Source: an uncultured Phascolarctobacterium sp. (GTDB lineage: Bacteria > Bacillota > Negativicutes > Acidaminococcales > Acidaminococcaceae). Taken from it: a DNA stretch of 7,289 nucleotides. The notes under the pieces are model-generated. The model had not been told where the DNA came from and did not search any database. It saw nothing but the letters and a program-made list of their open reading frames with translations. Below are positions 4,586 through 7,289 of this stretch, in pieces; the stretch's first letter is position 1; each line of letters starts with the position of its first letter. Where the stretch lies: assembly GCA_937906915.1 (NCBI GenBank), contig CALCUU010000338.1, positions 1 to 7,289 of the forward strand. Direction: 5' to 3'. Position numbers and translations under genes: made by a program.

Positions 4586-6568
4586 TTAAAAGCCCGTCCT
4601 TTTGAACATTTTATACAGCTCGTCCGTAGTAATCTCAATCATACAGGGACGACCGTGGGGACAGGTAAAGGGATGCTCCGTATTGCAAAGGTCAATAATC
4701 AGCTGGCGCATTTGTCTCATATTCAGAAGCTGTCCAGCTTTAATGGCAGCCTTGCAAGCGGTCATGTGCAATACCTCTTGGCGCAAATCTGCGGGATTGA
4801 TGGTACGCATTTCTCGAAGCATCTTGCTAATTTCTAAAATAAATTCTTCTGCGTCGTCTGCCTTGATATCCGTCGGCAAGCTGCTAATTCTAAGCATTGC
4901 TTCGCCGGCAGCAGCAATATCCACGCCCAAACGCAGGAACTCCTCTTGATGTTCTTCAATTAAGGCAATGTCTTGAGCTTGCATATCAATATACAGGGGC
5001 ATCAACAATTGTTGAGCAGGAATTTCGCCTTTGGCAGCCATCAGCTTGTCAAACAAAATGCGTTCGTGGGCAGCGTGCTGGTCAATTAAATACAATGCGT
5101 CTTCAGATTGAGCGATGATAAAGGTTTTATCCACCTGACCAATGGGCCAAATGGTATCCACACCGCTATCAGTATCAGTAAAAGAAATTGCTTCCACAGG
5201 AGCAGTAGCTAACGGTTCGCTCTTGGCGAACTCTTCACGAGCTTCGTTGATTGTAAACACAGGCTCTTGAGTTGCGTGATAAGTATATTCCTTTTGCTTG
5301 AAGGAATTAGGATTATAACCCTTATTTCCGGAAGCAGAATTTTTGAAAGAGCCTTCTTTTTCCACAACTCTTTCCGGAGTTTTGAAGATGTCGCCCATGC
5401 CAGCGTCGCTTTTGAAAATAGGTTCAAAAACTTGGGACTTAGGCGGTTCGTATTTAACGCTAGGCTTTGCTTCGTAAGCAGGAGCTGCAAAAACAGGAGC
5501 AGCCTTTTCTTCCGGAACAAAGACGTTCAATTCGGAATCTTCCAGCAAAGTTACCTCTGCCTTTTTCGCACTCATGGGCTTGGTCAAGGCATCGGTCAGC
5601 GCCTTATACATTGCCTTGTAAACAGTGCTTTCGTCGCTAAATTTAATCTCACTCTTTTGCGGGTGCACGTTTACGTCAATGGAAGCAGTGTCCACAGTGA
5701 TGTTAAGCACCACAAAGGGGAAACCACTCTTGGGAATTTGAGATTGGTAAGCGTGGTCAATGGCTTTGGCAATCATTTTGTTGCCAATCATACGACCGTT
5801 TACAAAAAGGGTTTGCCATTGGCGAGTGCCTTTCAACAAGGTAGGCTTGCCAATGTAACCAGTGATTTTAATTTTTTCATCTTTAAAATCTACAGCGAGC
5901 AGTTCTTCCGCCACGTTCTTGCCGTACAAGGAGCGAATTGTGGAAGTTAAGTCCCCATCTCCCGGTGTAGCAAGCACTTCTTTATCGTTGTTGGTAAGTT
6001 TAAAGCGCACGTCAGGTCTGGACAACGCAAGCTTAGTAAGCAGCTCGCTGATGTAGCGACCTTCTGTGGCAACAGTTTTCAAAAATTTACGACGGGCAGG
6101 CACGTTGAAGAAAAGGTTTTCTACAATAATAGTAGTACCTGCATTACCACCTGCACTACTGCATTCCATATTCTCCCCACCGTCAATGCGAATGGAGGTT
6201 GCAAACTCTTCGCTTTCAGGACGGGTCAGCAGGGTAAAATTAGAAACAGAAGCGATACTGGGCAACGCTTCACCACGGAAGCCCAAGGTGTTTAAGCTCA
6301 TCAAATCTTCCGCAGTGGTAATCTTACTGGTAGCGTGGCGCAGAACGGCAAGTTTAGCGTTCTCCTCCGTCATACCGCTACCATTATCTACAACGCGGAT
6401 ATATTCCGTACCACCTGCAAAGATGGTTACTTCCACCTTGTCCGCACCAGCGTCCAAGGCATTTTCAACTAATTCCTTAACTACAGAAGCAGGCTTTTCA
6501 ACTACTTCGCCTGCAGCAATCTGGTTGGCGGTATTGGTATCTAAAAGCTGTACGTTTTTAATTTCCAT
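4586..6568 (-). CDS. mutL: DNA mismatch repair protein MutL (endonuclease-type)
   Basis: 660 residues. The N-terminal GHKL ATPase covers about residues 1-330: NQIAAGEVVEKPASVVKELVE (15-35) with the catalytic-type E32 and N36, DNGSGM (61-66), RHATSKI (77-83), GFRGEALPSIASVS (96-109), and VNVHPQKSEIKF near 299-310. A Pro/Ala/Lys-rich linker of about 130 residues follows (roughly 333-470). The C-terminal dimerization/nuclease domain has DQHAAHERILFD (496-507), ACKAAIKA (604-611) and CPHGRP (636-641), the metal-binding set of latent MutL endonucleases and absent from E. coli MutL. QQLLMP (519-524) fits the sliding-clamp motif seen in B. subtilis MutL (QEMIVP). MutL couples MutS mismatch recognition to strand nicking. 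The ATG at 6568 shares one base with the mutS stop; AAGGAG at 6585-6580 is 11 bases upstream, so coupling is likely. The last residue of the nuclease motif is Asp rather than the usual Glu. Confidence 0.97.
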   Translation of the reverse strand: MEIKNVQLLDTNTANQIAAGEVVEKPASVVKELVENALDAGADKVEVTIFAGGTEYIRVVDNGSGMTEENAKLAVLRHATSKITTAEDLMSLNTLGFRGEALPSIASVSNFTLLTRPESEEFATSIRIDGGENMECSSAGGNAGTTIIVENLFFNVPARRKFLKTVATEGRYISELLTKLALSRPDVRFKLTNNDKEVLATPGDGDLTSTIRSLYGKNVAEELLAVDFKDEKIKITGYIGKPTLLKGTRQWQTLFVNGRMIGNKMIAKAIDHAYQSQIPKSGFPFVVLNITVDTASIDVNVHPQKSEIKFSDESTVYKAMYKALTDALTKPMSAKKAEVTLLEDSELNVFVPEEKAAPVFAAPAYEAKPSVKYEPPKSQVFEPIFKSDAGMGDIFKTPERVVEKEGSFKNSASGNKGYNPNSFKQKEYTYHATQEPVFTINEAREEFAKSEPLATAPVEAISFTDTDSGVDTIWPIGQVDKTFIIAQSEDALYLIDQHAAHERILFDKLMAAKGEIPAQQLLMPLYIDMQAQDIALIEEHQEEFLRLGVDIAAAGEAMLRISSLPTDIKADDAEEFILEISKMLREMRTINPADLRQEVLHMTACKAAIKAGQLLNMRQMRQLIIDLCNTEHPFTCPHGRPCMIEITTDELYKMFKRTGF

Positions 6569-7289
6569 TATCTACCGCTCTCCTTTCTTGCTTCCTCCTG
6601 TAATTTATACAAAGCGTTCATTGCTTCGATGGGTGTCATGCTCATAACATCAAGCTTCAAAATTTGGTCAGCCAGGCCACTGCTGAACAAGCTACCCATC
6701 ATTTGAGGAGCTTCTTCCACAACGGGAGCTTGCTTCACAGGGTACAAACCACTTTCACAACGGTCATACTCCTGCAAAATTTCGTTGGCTCTATCCAAAA
6801 CCTTCTTGGGCAAGCCAGCCAAGCGTGCTACGTGAACGCCATAGCTTCTATCAGTACCACCTGCGATAATGCGACGCAGGAAAACAATATCGTTACCACG
6901 CTCTTTAACAGCAACGGAATAATTTTTTACACCACTCAGTTCATCTTCCAAAGCAATCAATTGGTGGTAGTGGGTCGCAAACAAGGTCTTTGCCTTAATC
7001 TTGCCGTGAATATATTCCATGACAGATTTAGCAATGCTCATTCCGTCAAAGGTACTGGTGCCACGACCAACCTCGTCCAGAATAATAAGGCTGTCCTTGG
7101 TAGCATAACGCAGGATTTGCGCCACCTCGTTCATCTCTACCATAAAGGTACTTTGTCCGGTGGCAAGGTCATCACTTGCACCAACACGGGTAAATATTCT
7201 GTCAACAACACCAATTCGTGCATACTTTGCAGGAACAAAGCTTCCTATCTGTGCCATAAGGGTTATTACGGCAGTCTGTCGCATATATG
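6568..7289 (-). CDS. mutS: DNA mismatch repair protein MutS, C-terminal part (runs off right edge)
   Basis: About 239 C-terminal codons are present, and the frame continues past the window end. The first readable residues, YMRQTAVITLMAQIGSFVPA, directly follow where the Walker A motif (GPNMxGKST) must lie just outside, so the Met at 7284 is not a start. Counting from that Met, visible motifs are GASDDLATGQSTFMVEM (35-51), Walker B SLIILDEVGRGTST (65-78) with D70 and E71, the ATHYH block (103-107), and the helix-turn-helix dimer segment GVHVARLAGLPKKVLDRA (149-166). A variable linker and the C-terminal helices MTPIEAMNALYKLQEEA (216-232) follow. This is the MutS1 ATPase that recognises mismatches. 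MGSLF (196-200) may be a degenerate clamp-binding motif. The TAA stop overlaps the mutL ATG, as expected for the mutSL operon. Confidence 0.97.
   Translation of the reverse strand, partial: YMRQTAVITLMAQIGSFVPAKYARIGVVDRIFTRVGASDDLATGQSTFMVEMNEVAQILRYATKDSLIILDEVGRGTSTFDGMSIAKSVMEYIHGKIKAKTLFATHYHQLIALEDELSGVKNYSVAVKERGNDIVFLRRIIAGGTDRSYGVHVARLAGLPKKVLDRANEILQEYDRCESGLYPVKQAPVVEEAPQMMGSLFSSGLADQILKLDVMSMTPIEAMNALYKLQEEARKESGR

Noticed and set aside
4585..4638. Upstream ATG extending the methyltransferase by 18 residues into mutL
   Set aside because: The added residues (MRLLRTSCIKC and following) do not resemble the family N-terminus, and the ATG one base after the mutL stop gives a product starting MRFAVTAGRKG, which does.
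5267..5950. Plus-strand reading frame of 227 codons antisense to mutL
   Set aside because: It lies wholly within mutL, has no recognisable motif and no convincing ribosome binding site that I could see.
6066..6647. Plus-strand reading frame of 193 codons across the mutL start and mutS end
   Set aside because: It is antisense to two well-supported genes and its translation is low-complexity Ser/Leu-rich, typical of an antisense shadow.
1..7289. A novel defence, mobile or biosynthetic system
   Set aside because: Every sizeable gene belongs to a known housekeeping family in a conserved order. No nuclease/helicase cassette, toxin-antitoxin pair, CRISPR repeat, transposase or phage gene is visible.

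Overview
The window looks like ordinary chromosomal housekeeping DNA from a low-to-moderate GC Firmicute, most plausibly a diderm one (Negativicutes, for example the Acidaminococcaceae/Selenomonadales side). This placement is inference. The gene order mutS-mutL-methyltransferase-miaA-hfq and the strong GGAGG ribosome binding sites point to Firmicutes. The divergent (YibQ-type) polysaccharide deacetylase is mostly found in bacteria with an outer membrane. No 16S gene or other decisive marker is present.

Every gene supported here is on the minus strand, so transcription runs from high to low coordinates. At the right edge is the C-terminal quarter of mutS, cut by the window end. It overlaps mutL by one base (TAATG). 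mutL is followed one base later by a class I SAM-dependent methyltransferase of the YpiP/RsmJ-like type. Four bases further is miaA (GTG start), then after 35 bases hfq. A strong intrinsic terminator starts about four bases after the hfq stop. These five genes therefore look like one transcription unit covering mismatch repair (MutS, MutL), nucleic-acid modification (the methyltransferase and the MiaA tRNA prenyltransferase) and the RNA chaperone Hfq.

Between hfq and the next gene lies a 185-base intergenic region. It holds the terminator and a 121-bp imperfect palindrome with 18-19 bp terminal inverted repeats. The palindrome is the only non-coding structure here that the genes do not explain.

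A second minus-strand group follows: xerD (chromosome dimer resolution), a membrane-anchored divergent polysaccharide deacetylase 20 bases later, and the N-terminal 78 codons of a class III PLP aminotransferase that starts just past the deacetylase stop and runs off the left edge. Their tight spacing suggests a second operon, probably started from within or beside the palindromic element.

I see no tRNA, rRNA, CRISPR array, insertion sequence, phage gene or defence system. Long plus-strand reading frames are antisense shadows of the genes above. Apart from the palindromic element, the region is conventional.
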